Part shown: positions 1 through 8,892 of the stretch, piece by piece
Layout: each line of letters begins with the position of its first letter
Position numbering within the stretch: position 1 is the stretch's first letter
Origin: Thalassolituus sp. UBA1087
GTDB taxonomy: Bacteria; Pseudomonadota; Gammaproteobacteria; Pseudomonadales; Oceanobacteraceae
Assembly: GCA_002314145.1 (NCBI GenBank)
Contig: DCCG01000034.1
Coordinates: 1 to 58,264, forward strand
DNA length: 58,264 bases
Direction: 5' to 3'
Notes under the pieces: generated by a model
The model's database searches: none
What the model saw: the letters and a program-made list of their open reading frames with translations, nothing else
Told to the model about the DNA's origin: nothing
Position numbers and translations under genes: made by a program

Positions 1-145
1 AAGGGCATGGATGCCCGTAGTCTCACCGGCGAGCGGACAGCGACAGGGATGTCGCACGGGCGCGTGGCCAGGAAAAATCGAGAGAATGAGGAGATACGCT
101 CCAGAAAGCGAAAAGCTGGGGGCGGCCCTGCCGGCCAGGGCGGTC
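1..145. other. Cluster of three short hairpins, no gene recognised
   Basis: The first 272 bases hold no convincing gene. Three short inverted repeats are visible: GGGCAT/ATGCCC at 3-16, GCGACA/TGTCGC closing a GGGA tetraloop (GNRA type) at 40-55, and GCCCTG/CAGGGC at 125-141. A structured RNA end, a dispersed hairpin repeat or the tail of an upstream transcript are all possible. The open frame from 7 to 195 has a composition that follows the hairpins and no recognisable domain, so I do not call it. The rest, up to the FMN reductase stop, shows nothing I recognise. Confidence 0.3.
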
Positions 146-272
146 CGACGTATCGGATAAGTTCCCCTGGGAGGCATTGGGGATTGCAGGTTTAAAAGTC
201 GTTTATAGAAAACAGGTTCCTTTTAAACCATCGGACACCAGCGGGCCGGGCCGCTTTATCTCTGCTCCAGCG

Positions 273-914
273 TTATGACATTCCGTTGGGATAGTCTTTC
301 AGGCTGGCGGTCAGTTCGCTGCGCACCGGGCTCAACGCCTCAGTGTAGAGTTTCAGTTGCTTCAGTGCGCAGCTTGTCCTCTTTGCCAGATATTCATCGC
401 TCTCACGGTCCTGAATATCCGCCCATAGATTGTTTACATCCCGGAAGATCAATTGCTCCGGAATATAATTCAGACGGGTATTTTTGTAGCTGTTGGCGCG
501 CATTTCATTCACTACCATGGCGCCACCGGTACCGGCAGAAACCGTGACCAGCAGGGCGGGTTTATGAGCCAGCTCTTCCGCGCCTACCCACAGGAAGAAG
601 TTTTTTAATCCCGCCGGCGCCATACCATGCCATTCCGGCACGACAAACACGAAAGACGATGCCTCTCCGGCTTTCTGCCGCACACGGTTGACGACATCAG
701 CCGGACTTTCACCGCCTCCGGCGGCCTCATCCGACGGCTCTGAGCCATCCCACAGAGGCAGTTTGTCTTCGTTCAGATCGATCATGGTTGCCTGGCCTTC
801 CAGGAAGCGGCTTTTCAGATGATCACCAATCCTGCGACTCTGGGAGTCTGCACGATGGCTGGCGACCAGAATACAGACATCCTGAATATGGACGGGTTGT
901 GCTTGTGCCGACAT
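273..914 (-). CDS. NAD(P)H-dependent FMN reductase-like flavoprotein
   Basis: A 213-residue flavodoxin-fold protein of the NADPH-dependent FMN reductase (SsuE/ChrR/ArsH-like) family. Such enzymes bind FMN and reduce flavins, quinones or other electron acceptors in the cytoplasm. What is seen: an N-terminal beta strand and phosphate-loop region (VCILVASHRADSQSRRIG, about residues 13-30), then FVFVVPEWHGMAPAGLKNFF (about 88-107), which matches the family's second FMN contact region (usually P-E-Y/W-N/H-G). A poly-Gly/Glu stretch near residues 65-69 is a variable loop. It stands alone, divergent from nothing obvious, with about 200 bases upstream before the GST gene. The precise substrate cannot be told from sequence. 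Confidence 0.8.
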   Translation of the reverse strand: MSAQAQPVHIQDVCILVASHRADSQSRRIGDHLKSRFLEGQATMIDLNEDKLPLWDGSEPSDEAAGGGESPADVVNRVRQKAGEASSFVFVVPEWHGMAPAGLKNFFLWVGAEELAHKPALLVTVSAGTGGAMVVNEMRANSYKNTRLNYIPEQLIFRDVNNLWADIQDRESDEYLAKRTSCALKQLKLYTEALSPVRSELTASLKDYPNGMS

Positions 915-1114
915 ACATCCTCCTTTTCTGTCAATTAAGGCAGGTTGCTTACCTGCCGTTCACTTATTGCGACAGGCTTGCGGAGAATATGTTCTGACAT
1001 TTTCTGACATAAACAGAACGAAACTTCCGAAGTATTCAGACGGAACTTTTTTCTGCCCGCTGACCCGGGCCGCCAATGCCCGGGAAAACGTGCGCCTGCG
1101 CGGCGCTCAAAAGC

Positions 1115-1732
1115 TCAGAATATCGCCGCCGACGGCCGTTGTTTGATGCCCTGATACCAGGCCACCAACGCCGGGAATTCTTCCGCATCCGGCCGCATCC
1201 CCACAAGCTTGGCGAACTCCAGCGCACAGAACACAGTAATATCTGCGGCAGAAAACTCAGACCCGGCGACAAAGTCGTGCCCGGTCAGCTGCTCTTCCAA
1301 CAGCGGCAAAAATTGTCTGGCCAGCAGGCCACTCTCTTCTCCCCAGGCCGCAATCGGAGTCATACGGTCTTTGAAAAAGCCGGTGGTATGCTGAAAACAG
1401 TGGCCGACGGTGAGCATAAAACTGAGCTCAGCACGTCGCTCCCACATTTCAATCAGAGTTTTTTCCATTATCGTCCGGCCCAGCAACGCAGGCTCAGGAA
1501 CCCGTTCCTCCAGATAACGGTATATCGCCCCGCATTCCGAGATGCAGGTGCCATCGTCGAGTTCCAGAACCGGTACTTTGGCCATCGGGTTTTTACGGCG
1601 GAAATCTTCGTGCAGGTTATCGCCGGCGCTGAGATCAAGATTAACAACTTCCACATCGGTGATGCCTTTTTCTGCCAGGAACATCAGAACACGACGGGGG
1701 TTGGGGGCTTTGTGAGCGCTGTACAGTTTCAT
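1115..1732 (-). CDS. Glutathione S-transferase family protein
   Basis: A 205-residue GST with the normal two-domain layout. The N-terminal thioredoxin-like domain (about 1-80) starts MKLYSAHKAPNPRRVLMFLAEKG and carries the cis-proline motif VPVLELDDGTCISECGAI, where VPVL and the following acidic/Ser residues bind glutathione. The all-helical C-terminal domain (about 85-205) holds the family's SAADITVF N-capping/hydrophobic-staple motif. GSTs conjugate glutathione to electrophiles or act in maleylacetoacetate-type reactions. There is no clear operon partner: the response regulator gene follows 185 bases downstream on the same strand. The catalytic residue in the first helix is not a clear Ser or Cys (PNPRR), so the class is uncertain. 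Confidence 0.85.
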   Translation of the reverse strand: MKLYSAHKAPNPRRVLMFLAEKGITDVEVVNLDLSAGDNLHEDFRRKNPMAKVPVLELDDGTCISECGAIYRYLEERVPEPALLGRTIMEKTLIEMWERRAELSFMLTVGHCFQHTTGFFKDRMTPIAAWGEESGLLARQFLPLLEEQLTGHDFVAGSEFSAADITVFCALEFAKLVGMRPDAEEFPALVAWYQGIKQRPSAAIF

Positions 1733-1917
1733 AAGCTGGGGCCTGTATTTTTTATTGGGACTGCAAACTTAACCTGCCGCCCCCGGGTGGAGTCAGTCAG
1801 GCACAGTCACAAGATTATCAGGCAGAATGAAAAACAACAGGGCCATATATGCCCTGAGTCTTACATTGTCGTGCCGGACGCCAGCCAGCAGTACTGTTAA
1901 CATGCGTCAGACAGACT

Positions 1918-2850
1918 TCAGCTCAGCCTGACCCCGGATAAAAAACCAAAGGCGGTGGCCGCGGCGGAGGTCCGGTTTTCCACTTCCAGTTTGCGGAAGA
2001 CAGGCTCCAGATGTTTGTTCACCGTACGCGGACTCATGCTCAGAATCTGCGCAATCTCCTGGTTACTTTTTCCCCGTGCCAGCCACAGCAGTACTTCAGC
2101 TTCGCGCTCGGTGAGGCCAAATTCGTTGCGCAGCTCACGGGTTTTAAACAGATCGTCTTCGCCAATGATGCTGAGCAGAAACTCTCCCGGATAGGGCTGG
2201 CCAAGCATACGCAGACTGAGTGCATGGGAGCCCAGTGTCAGCCGGCACTTGCTGTTTTTTTCCGGATTGCGGCTAAGCCACACCATGGCGTCACCATTAT
2301 TGTCAGCGCCACACATGGCGGTGCGTAATGCCGGCAGGTCAGTCTCCATGCTGGCCAGTACTTCGGTCGCCCGGGGGGTTGCCCACAGAATTTCACCGTG
2401 CAGCGTACAGGCAAAGGCCGGCTGCCCCATTTCATTTAATGCACCACGGATGCTAAGTGCTTTGCGGGCGTTATCCAGATGCACCTGCACCCGCGCCATA
2501 AGTTCGTCTATCTGCACCGGCTTGGTCAGATAATCGACACCGCCACTTTTTAACCCACGTACGATATCTTCACTGTCCGTTAATCCTGTCATAAAGATCA
2601 CCGGAATATCCTGCAGTTCAGCGTTAGACTTGAGTGTCTGACAGGCTTCGAAACCGTCCATATTGGGCATGATGGCATCCATCAGTATCAGGTCCGGAGC
2701 CATACGGCCGGCAATGGTGACAGCCTGCTGGCCATCCATGGCGACCAGCACGGTATAGCCTTCGCCGGTCAGTGCTTCGTTCAGCATAGTCAGCGATTCA
2801 GCGGTATCGTCTGCCACCAGAATGACACCCTTTGTATCAGCCCCTGTCAT
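1918..2850 (-). CDS. Two-component response regulator, REC + LuxR-type HTH
   Basis: A 310-residue response regulator. The receiver domain covers about residues 8-125 with the acidic pair near 14-15, the phospho-accepting Asp58 (LILMDAIMP) and Lys110 (LTKPV). A middle linker of roughly 110 residues resembles a degenerate PAS-like segment (LHGEILWATPRATEVL). The C-terminal LuxR/FixJ helix-turn-helix is at about 242-303 (GLTEREAEVLLWLARGKSNQ, then SPRTVNKHL). I chose the ATG at 2850 because AAGG lies 9 bases upstream; a TTG two codons earlier is also open. It overlaps the end of the hybrid kinase gene by 14 bases, so the two are translationally coupled and almost certainly a cognate pair. It probably controls the divergent amide operon (inference). 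Confidence 0.9.
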   Translation of the reverse strand: MTGADTKGVILVADDTAESLTMLNEALTGEGYTVLVAMDGQQAVTIAGRMAPDLILMDAIMPNMDGFEACQTLKSNAELQDIPVIFMTGLTDSEDIVRGLKSGGVDYLTKPVQIDELMARVQVHLDNARKALSIRGALNEMGQPAFACTLHGEILWATPRATEVLASMETDLPALRTAMCGADNNGDAMVWLSRNPEKNSKCRLTLGSHALSLRMLGQPYPGEFLLSIIGEDDLFKTRELRNEFGLTEREAEVLLWLARGKSNQEIAQILSMSPRTVNKHLEPVFRKLEVENRTSAAATAFGFLSGVRLS

Positions 2851-5800
2851 GATCAATTACCTTTTGAGTCATTGAGATAATGGTGGCGAACTGATAGCTG
2901 CGCACCAATTCTTTGAGGCGCTCAATACAGGCTTCTCCACCGGGTCTGACGTCCATGTCGGCGAGTAATTTTTCTATGCCACTGACGTACCCCAGCTCTG
3001 CCATATTCTGCAGCTCACGGACATCGGCGACCGGCATTTGCCGGCACAGATTTTCATCCGCTCCCTGCAGACGGCTGACCGCCACCGGGTTATCGTCACG
3101 GTATTCCCATTCCAGTGACAAAACGGAACCTAGTTTATTCAGCAGCACCTGATCACGGATGGGTTTAATAACATAATCGCTGTTAGTGCGCTGGCCAATA
3201 TCTGCCGCCCCCTGAGCAGACGCTGAAACCCGGTCTTCGGCATCGGCAGAGACCATAATGACCGGCGTTTTAAAACCGCGTTTGCGCAGCGTACGCAGCA
3301 GCTCCCAGCCCGTCATTCCGGGCATGGAAATATCCAGTAAAAATAAATCCACCGGCGTACCACTGACGCTGTTGAGGCAGTCATAAGCATCCGTCGCCTC
3401 CAGCAGAACAAACCCCAGCGGCTGCAGAATTTCACTGATTAATCCACGGTGAGAGGCATCGTCATCCACCACCATAATGGTTTTCGCTGCGCCTTTATAA
3501 CCGCATATTTTACGTGATGGCTTCACCACCTGACGGGGTTTATCGACACTGGATAACATCAGCGATAAGCGGAAACGACTGCCTTCCCCCAACTGACTGG
3601 CAACGGTAATTTCCCCACCCATAATGTCAGCCAGCAGCTGGCTGATGGTCAGGCCGAGACCGGTTCCCGGCTTCTGCGGCATGCCTGGTCTGCGAATACG
3701 TTCAAATGGCTGAAAAATGCGCTTGCGTTCACTTTCATCAATACCGGAACCGGTATCAGTCACGGTAAATTCAGCTACCTGACTGCGGTACTTAACCGAC
3801 AGGGTCACACTGCCCTTTTCCGTGAATTTAATCGCATTCGATAACAGGTTAATTAAAATCTGGCGGATATGCTTTTCATCGGAGTTCACAATTTCCGGCA
3901 GAAACGGGGTGGCTTCATAATGGAATTCAATCCCTTTGCTTTCTGCCTGCAGACGGAACATATCCACCAGTTCCTGCAGCAAAGCGCGGATCGCCACTTC
4001 ATCACGGCGTATTTCCAGCCGCCCGGCTTCAATACGGGAGATATCCAGCAAACCTTCTATCAGGTCCGCCAGGTGATCACCACTGCGGCGGATAAGTTTA
4101 ATTTTATTGAGCTGCGCCGGCAGCAGATCTTCATCTTTTTCCAGCAGCTGGGCGTACCCCAATATCGAATTTAACGGACTGCGCAGTTCATGACTGATGC
4201 CGCCCAGATAACGGCTTTTGGCATTATTGGCGGCTTCTGCCATTTCCTTTGACTGTTGCAATTCACGATCTGTGGCTTCATGGGCCGCAATTTCCTGGGT
4301 CAGTAACTCGGTCTGCCGCACCGCTTCATCCAGCGCAAACTGGCGGCTTTCATTGGCCAGCACAAACAGCCAGATCAATACGCCAACAATAATTAACAGC
4401 AGGAAATACACCTGAATCAGCGTCGCACCGACCAGTGCCTGACCGGCTGTTTCCGGCGGCAACTGGATATACACCAGCCAGAACAATACGCCGACAGTAA
4501 AGGCAATCACGCCTAATAAGCCGCCAAACTGCAGCAGCCTCGGATCCACTTTCTCGACCAGCGCGGCCGGCAGCATTTTTTCCAGCAGACTCTGTACCTG
4601 ATCACTCAGACGTGAACGGGGTTTACACTGATCATGACAACGGGATTCCAGCGTACAGCAGAGCGAACATATATTGCCGTTGTAGGCCGGGCATACTGCA
4701 ATATCTTCTGCATCAAACAGATTATCGCAGACGGTACAGGTGTGTTTTTCGGCCACGGGGGTTATGGCAATAATCTCGCGGGCCAGATAGAACTTACCGC
4801 GTGTCAGAAACGCAATAACCGGGGAGGCAATAAAAGCCGTCAGTAATGCCAGATATGACGACATGGCCTGTGCCAGCTCTCCGGCAACGCCCACATAACA
4901 GATAATACCAATCAGGGATGCCAGTAACATGGCGCCAAAGCCAACCGGGTTAATGTCGTACAGATAAGCCCGTTTAAACTCAATATGTCTGGGACTGAGC
5001 CCAAGTGGCTTATTCACGATCAGATCCGCGACTAATGCACCGACCCAGGCGACCGCTACATTGGAATAGATACCCAGGATATGTTCCAGTGACTCATACA
5101 CCCCCAACACCATCAGTAAGAGCGCGATAATGACGTTAAACACCAGCCATACAACGCGGCCTGGATGGCTGTGAGTCAGACGGGAAAAGAAATTCGACCA
5201 GGCAATGGAACCGGCATAAGCATTGGTCACATTGATTTTAATCTGACAGAGAATGACGAAAATCCCGGTAAGAGACATCACCACCAGAGGGGAATCACTG
5301 ATATAGCCAAAGGCGACGCGATACATCTGTGTCGGGTCGGAAGCGTCGCTCAGGGGCAGGCCATGTTGCAAGGCTAATACAGCCAGAAACGAACCGGCCA
5401 GAAACTTGACGGCTCCGACAATAATCCAGCCGGGGCCACCACCAATCATTGCCGCCCACCAGCGCAGCTTCTGTTTTTTGTCGTTACCGGGTTCAGGTAA
5501 GAAACGCAGAAAATCCACCTGCTCGCCAATCTGAGCAATCAACGAAAACACCACCGCGGAGGCGGCACCGAAATACAGCAGGTTAAATGAACTGCCGCCG
5601 TCAGTAGCACTGAGCGGTGGCTCTGCGGCACCACGGAAATGAACCCATTCAACCGCTGCGCTCCATTCGTACCAGAGAATAAAAACAAAAGGTAACAGCT
5701 GCAGCACAATCCAGATGGGCTGGGTCCACAGCTGAAACCGGCTGATCAGGGTAATCCCGTGCGTTACCAGGGGAATAATAATCAGCGAGCTGAGTAAATA

Positions 5801-6253
5801 GCCGGCCATTAACGGCAGGCCAAACAGAATCTCAAGCGCTGATGCCAGTATTGCTGATTCAAGTGCGAAAAATATAAAGGTAAAAGACGCATAAATCAGT
5901 GACGTGATGGTGGAGCCTATATAGCCAAACCCGGCCCCGCGGCTGAGCAGATCAATATCAACGCCATAACGCGCTGCATAATAACTGATGGGAATAGAGG
6001 TCAGAAAAATAATGGCTGAAACAGCCATAATGGCGGCGACCGCACTGTCAAAGCCGTAAACCAGAGTGATGGCTGCTCCGATTGCTTCCATCGCCAGAAA
6101 GGAGATTGCACCTAAGGCAGTATTGGATACCCGCACCGCTGACCAGTGCCGGGCTTCTTTGGCAGTAAAACGCAGAGCAAAATCTTCCAGCGTCTGATTT
6201 GCCACCCAGCGGTTGTAACTTCGCCGTGTTTTAAACACGTATTGGTCCGACAT
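2837..6253 (-). CDS. NCS1-type permease fused to hybrid histidine kinase
   Basis: A 1138-residue fusion (from the ATG at 6253, which has GGGAG upstream; an ATG at 6304 would add 17 residues). Order: an NCS1-like (cytosine/purine/allantoin permease family) membrane domain with about 12 helices (about 20-485); a cysteine-rich segment with eight Cys (506, 509, 521, 529, 532, 533, 539, 543), zinc-finger-like; two more helices (about 577-598 and 608-633); a coiled coil; HisKA with His688 in SHELRSP; HATPase (N-box NLLSNAIKF 802-810, DTGSGI 833-838, GTGLGL 863-868); a receiver domain with Asp974; and a C-terminal tail. The transporter part probably senses, or moves and senses, a nitrogen compound. 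It is divergent from the amide operon and coupled to the LuxR response regulator. The domain calls are firm; the ligand is inferred. Confidence 0.9.
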   Translation of the reverse strand: MSDQYVFKTRRSYNRWVANQTLEDFALRFTAKEARHWSAVRVSNTALGAISFLAMEAIGAAITLVYGFDSAVAAIMAVSAIIFLTSIPISYYAARYGVDIDLLSRGAGFGYIGSTITSLIYASFTFIFFALESAILASALEILFGLPLMAGYLLSSLIIIPLVTHGITLISRFQLWTQPIWIVLQLLPFVFILWYEWSAAVEWVHFRGAAEPPLSATDGGSSFNLLYFGAASAVVFSLIAQIGEQVDFLRFLPEPGNDKKQKLRWWAAMIGGGPGWIIVGAVKFLAGSFLAVLALQHGLPLSDASDPTQMYRVAFGYISDSPLVVMSLTGIFVILCQIKINVTNAYAGSIAWSNFFSRLTHSHPGRVVWLVFNVIIALLLMVLGVYESLEHILGIYSNVAVAWVGALVADLIVNKPLGLSPRHIEFKRAYLYDINPVGFGAMLLASLIGIICYVGVAGELAQAMSSYLALLTAFIASPVIAFLTRGKFYLAREIIAITPVAEKHTCTVCDNLFDAEDIAVCPAYNGNICSLCCTLESRCHDQCKPRSRLSDQVQSLLEKMLPAALVEKVDPRLLQFGGLLGVIAFTVGVLFWLVYIQLPPETAGQALVGATLIQVYFLLLIIVGVLIWLFVLANESRQFALDEAVRQTELLTQEIAAHEATDRELQQSKEMAEAANNAKSRYLGGISHELRSPLNSILGYAQLLEKDEDLLPAQLNKIKLIRRSGDHLADLIEGLLDISRIEAGRLEIRRDEVAIRALLQELVDMFRLQAESKGIEFHYEATPFLPEIVNSDEKHIRQILINLLSNAIKFTEKGSVTLSVKYRSQVAEFTVTDTGSGIDESERKRIFQPFERIRRPGMPQKPGTGLGLTISQLLADIMGGEITVASQLGEGSRFRLSLMLSSVDKPRQVVKPSRKICGYKGAAKTIMVVDDDASHRGLISEILQPLGFVLLEATDAYDCLNSVSGTPVDLFLLDISMPGMTGWELLRTLRKRGFKTPVIMVSADAEDRVSASAQGAADIGQRTNSDYVIKPIRDQVLLNKLGSVLSLEWEYRDDNPVAVSRLQGADENLCRQMPVADVRELQNMAELGYVSGIEKLLADMDVRPGGEACIERLKELVRSYQFATIISMTQKVIDHDRG

Positions 6254-6593
6254 TGACCCGGATCTCCCAAGAGCGGAAATGGCTTTTGCAGCTGTGGCTA
6301 CCATGCCGGTGAGGTGTCTGCCCTGATCTGACCTGCGTTATACCACAGAGCAGGTCCCCTTGACCGGCTGTGACTGTCCTGTTTATCAGCCCGCTTTGTA
6401 ACCTCTCGACAGACACAGATGAGCGTGTACGCGTGACAATAAGCATTTGTGTGCCACCCGGGTATGCGTCAAATGACGTAGTCACCTGCTGTATACAGCG
6501 GATATCCGTGTGCACGGCCTTCCTCCATTCTGTCCCTGTTCTATCCATAAGCACGCTTAACCACCACTACCAAGAAGGAAAGGAGAGGCAACT
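6254..6593. promoter_or_regulatory. Divergent control region of the amide island
   Basis: This 340-base gap separates the transporter-kinase gene (leftward) from the amide ABC operon (rightward). It holds no gene. Two inverted repeats stand out: the perfect 12-mer GCTGTATACAGC at 6488-6499, about 100 bases before the binding-protein ATG, and CGTCA-AA-TGACG at 6467-6478. Either could be the site of the LuxR-type regulator, but that is inference. I could not pick a convincing -35/-10 pair. The binding-protein gene has a strong ribosome binding site, AAGGAAAGGAG, at about 6576-6586, 7 bases before its ATG. Confidence 0.5.
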
Positions 6594-7850
6594 ATGCGCT
6601 CAAGCAAACGTTCCCTGACCGGCAGTCTGCAACGCCGCACACTGCTCAAGAGCCTGCTGGCCATACCGGCCGCCATTGCGCTTGCCGGATCACCGGCTGT
6701 AATGGCTGACTCAGTCAACAGCACAGGCCTGGCTGTGACCGATGACACGGTTAAAGTCGGTATTCTGCACTCTGTCACCGGCACCATGGCCATCAGTGAG
6801 ACAGGTTCTGTACAGGCTGAAAAACTGGCCATTGAACAGATTAACGCCATGGGCGGTGTTCTCGGCCGTAAAATTGAATACATTCAGGAAGATGGCGCCA
6901 GTGACTGGCCGACCTTCGCTGAAAAATCGAAAAAATTACTGGTTAATGACAAAGTTGCAGCAGTTTTCGGTTGCTGGACGTCTGCCTCACGTAAAGCCGC
7001 ACTGCCGGTGTTTGAACAGTACAACGGTATGCTGTACTACCCGACATTTTATGAAGGACTGGAACAGTCTCCTAACGTGATCTATACCGGCCAGGAAGCC
7101 ACACAACAGATTCTTGAGGGTCTGGACTGGGCTAACAAGAAAAAAGATGCCAAAAAATATTTCCTGCTGGGATCTGATTACATCTGGCCCCGTACGTCGA
7201 ACAAAATTGCCCGCAAGCACATTGAAAATGTTCTGAAAGACCGGGTGGTTGGTGAAGAGTACTACCCGCTTGGTCACACTCAGTTCAACTCTGTGATTAA
7301 CAAAATCAAGCTGAAAAAGCCTGATGTTGTCTTTATTTCTGTGGTTGGCGGTTCCAATGTGGCTTTCTATAAGCAGCTGAAAGCCGCTGGTATCGATATG
7401 ACCAAAGAGAAACCCCTGTTCCTGACCATCTCAGTGACTGAGGACGAGATTCTGGGTATTGGTGGTGAAAATATTGATGGCATCTATGCCTCAATGAAGT
7501 ACTTCCAGTCTCTGCCAAACGAAAACAACCAGGCGTTTGTTAAAGCTTTTAAAGAAAAATGGGGCGAAGACATCGTCATCGGTGACGTTACTCAGGCTGC
7601 TTATCTGGGACCATGGCTGTGGAAAGCAGCGGTTGAGAAAGCCGGTTCCTTTGATATCGATAAAGTCCGTGAAGCCTCACCCGGTATCGAGTTAACCACT
7701 GCGCCGGAAGGCTACGTAAAAATCCACAAAAATCATCACCTGTGGTCTAAAACCCGTATCGGCCGCGCCAAAACCGACGGTCAGTATGAAGTGGTTTACG
7801 AAAGTGATGAGCTGATCGAACCCGATCCGTTCCCGGAAGGTTATCAGTAA
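6594..7850 (+). CDS. ABC transporter substrate-binding protein, urea/short-chain amide type
   Basis: A 418-residue periplasmic binding protein of the UrtA/FmdD/AmiC superfamily. Residues 1-38 are an export signal with a twin arginine (QRRTLLKS at 13-20) and a probable cleavage after AVMA, so Tat export is possible. The mature protein starts with VKVGILHSVTGTMAISE, the type I periplasmic binding fold signature, and contains EDGASDWPTFAEK and FGCWTSASRKAALPVFEQYN, strongly typical of urea/amide binders; YYPTFYEGLEQSPN follows. It leads the operon of two permeases, two ATPases, amiE, amiB, fmdA and fmdB, which points to aliphatic amides rather than, or as well as, urea. A strong hairpin follows the gene and could raise its expression over the membrane genes. 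Confidence 0.92.
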   Translation: MRSSKRSLTGSLQRRTLLKSLLAIPAAIALAGSPAVMADSVNSTGLAVTDDTVKVGILHSVTGTMAISETGSVQAEKLAIEQINAMGGVLGRKIEYIQEDGASDWPTFAEKSKKLLVNDKVAAVFGCWTSASRKAALPVFEQYNGMLYYPTFYEGLEQSPNVIYTGQEATQQILEGLDWANKKKDAKKYFLLGSDYIWPRTSNKIARKHIENVLKDRVVGEEYYPLGHTQFNSVINKIKLKKPDVVFISVVGGSNVAFYKQLKAAGIDMTKEKPLFLTISVTEDEILGIGGENIDGIYASMKYFQSLPNENNQAFVKAFKEKWGEDIVIGDVTQAAYLGPWLWKAAVEKAGSFDIDKVREASPGIELTTAPEGYVKIHKNHHLWSKTRIGRAKTDGQYEVVYESDELIEPDPFPEGYQ

Positions 7851-7888
7851 GGCTCAGTATCACGCGGGATAACCCCGCAGTGATCCGG

Positions 7889-7910
7889 GCGGTGCGCATC
7901 AGCGCACCGC
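7889..7910 (+). other. Intercistronic hairpin after the binding-protein gene
   Basis: A perfect 9-base-pair stem, GCGGTGCGC/GCGCACCGC, closed by an ATCA tetraloop lies in the 96-base gap between the binding-protein gene and the first permease. A smaller hairpin (GCGGG/CCCGC) sits just upstream near 7863-7878. There is no U-run, so it is not a classic terminator. Such hairpins in ABC operons commonly stabilise the upstream message or cause partial termination so that binding protein exceeds membrane components; that role is inferred here. Confidence 0.6.
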
Positions 7911-7946
7911 TCCCTACGCCGAACTATTCACCGGGAGGATTAACCA

Positions 7947-8876
7947 ATGTTCGCTGACTATACCATGGCGGAACTGACATCGATTTTTGCGATGCAGGGA
8001 TTTGCCGGCCTTATTCTGTTTTCTGTATTTGTTCTGATGGCGCTGGGCCTGGCGATTATTTTCGGCCAGATGGGCGTCATCAACATGGCACACGGTGAAT
8101 TTATGATTCTCGGTGCTTACGTTACTTACCTGACATCAAATGTATTTTCTTCGTATCTGCCGGAATCACTGTACGGCAGCTACTTTTTTATCGCGATGAT
8201 ACTCGCTTTCTTTGTAACCGGTGCCCTGGGGGCTCTGGTTGAGTGGTCTGTTATACGTCATCTGTATAAGCGTCCGCTGGATACGCTGTTGGCAACCTGG
8301 GGGCTCAGCCTGATTATGCAGCAGCTTTACCGCTCCATTTTCGGAGCCCGTGAAGTCGGCGTCACTCTGCCTGACTGGCTGATGGGTTCCTATGCCATTA
8401 CTGACCTGATTGAAGTCCCGATCAACGGCATATTCGTCATGATTCTGACCATCATTATTACCGTTGCTGTCGCTCTGATGATGCAGAAATCCCGTTTGGG
8501 TAAACAGACCCGTGCGGTTGTACAGAATCGTCCTATGGCGGCAGCCGTAGGGATTAATACTGAAAAAGTCGACCGCTTAACCTTCGCGCTGGGTTGTGGG
8601 ATTGCCGGAATCGCCGGTTCCGCATTCACCATGGTGGGTTCAACCGGTCCTACCGCTGGCCAGCTGTACATCGTCGATACCTTCCTGGTGGTGGTATTTG
8701 GTGGTGCTTCCAGCCTGATCGGTACCGTGGCTTCCGCCTTCACGATTTCACAGGCGCAGTCGACGATGGAATTTTTCCTCAGTGGCTCTATGGCCAAAGT
8801 TCTGACCCTGCTGACCGTCGTCATCATTCTGATGTTGCGTCCGGAAGGTCTTTTCTCACTGAAAATGCGCCGCTAA
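7947..8876 (+). CDS. ABC transporter permease, urea/amide type (UrtB/LivH family)
   Basis: A 309-residue inner-membrane permease of the branched-chain amino acid/urea family (BPD_transp_2). About eight hydrophobic helices are visible. Family landmarks: GLAIIFGQMGVINMAHGEFMILGAY (about residues 35-60), the pattern of LivH/UrtB proteins, and GINTEKVDRLTFALGCGIAGIAG (about 203-225), the cytoplasmic loop that contacts the ATPases, ending in LMLRPEGLFS. The ribosome site GGGAGG lies 7 bases before the ATG. It pairs with the next gene to form the heteromeric channel for the amide or urea bound by the upstream binding protein. Confidence 0.92.
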   Translation: MFADYTMAELTSIFAMQGFAGLILFSVFVLMALGLAIIFGQMGVINMAHGEFMILGAYVTYLTSNVFSSYLPESLYGSYFFIAMILAFFVTGALGALVEWSVIRHLYKRPLDTLLATWGLSLIMQQLYRSIFGAREVGVTLPDWLMGSYAITDLIEVPINGIFVMILTIIITVAVALMMQKSRLGKQTRAVVQNRPMAAAVGINTEKVDRLTFALGCGIAGIAGSAFTMVGSTGPTAGQLYIVDTFLVVVFGGASSLIGTVASAFTISQAQSTMEFFLSGSMAKVLTLLTVVIILMLRPEGLFSLKMRR

Positions 8877-8892
8877 GGAACAGGAGAAGAAT

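Noticed and set aside
7..195. 62-residue open frame at the left edge
   Set aside because: It reads through three hairpins, has no domain or family likeness and is rich in Gly/Arg as expected from GC-rich noncoding DNA.
1076..1900. Long plus-strand open frame of 274 codons opposite the GST gene
   Set aside because: It is antisense to a well-supported GST and shows no family features.
6254..6593. Sigma54 promoter in the amide control region
   Set aside because: I found no TGGC-N8-TTGCW match in the right orientation and spacing.
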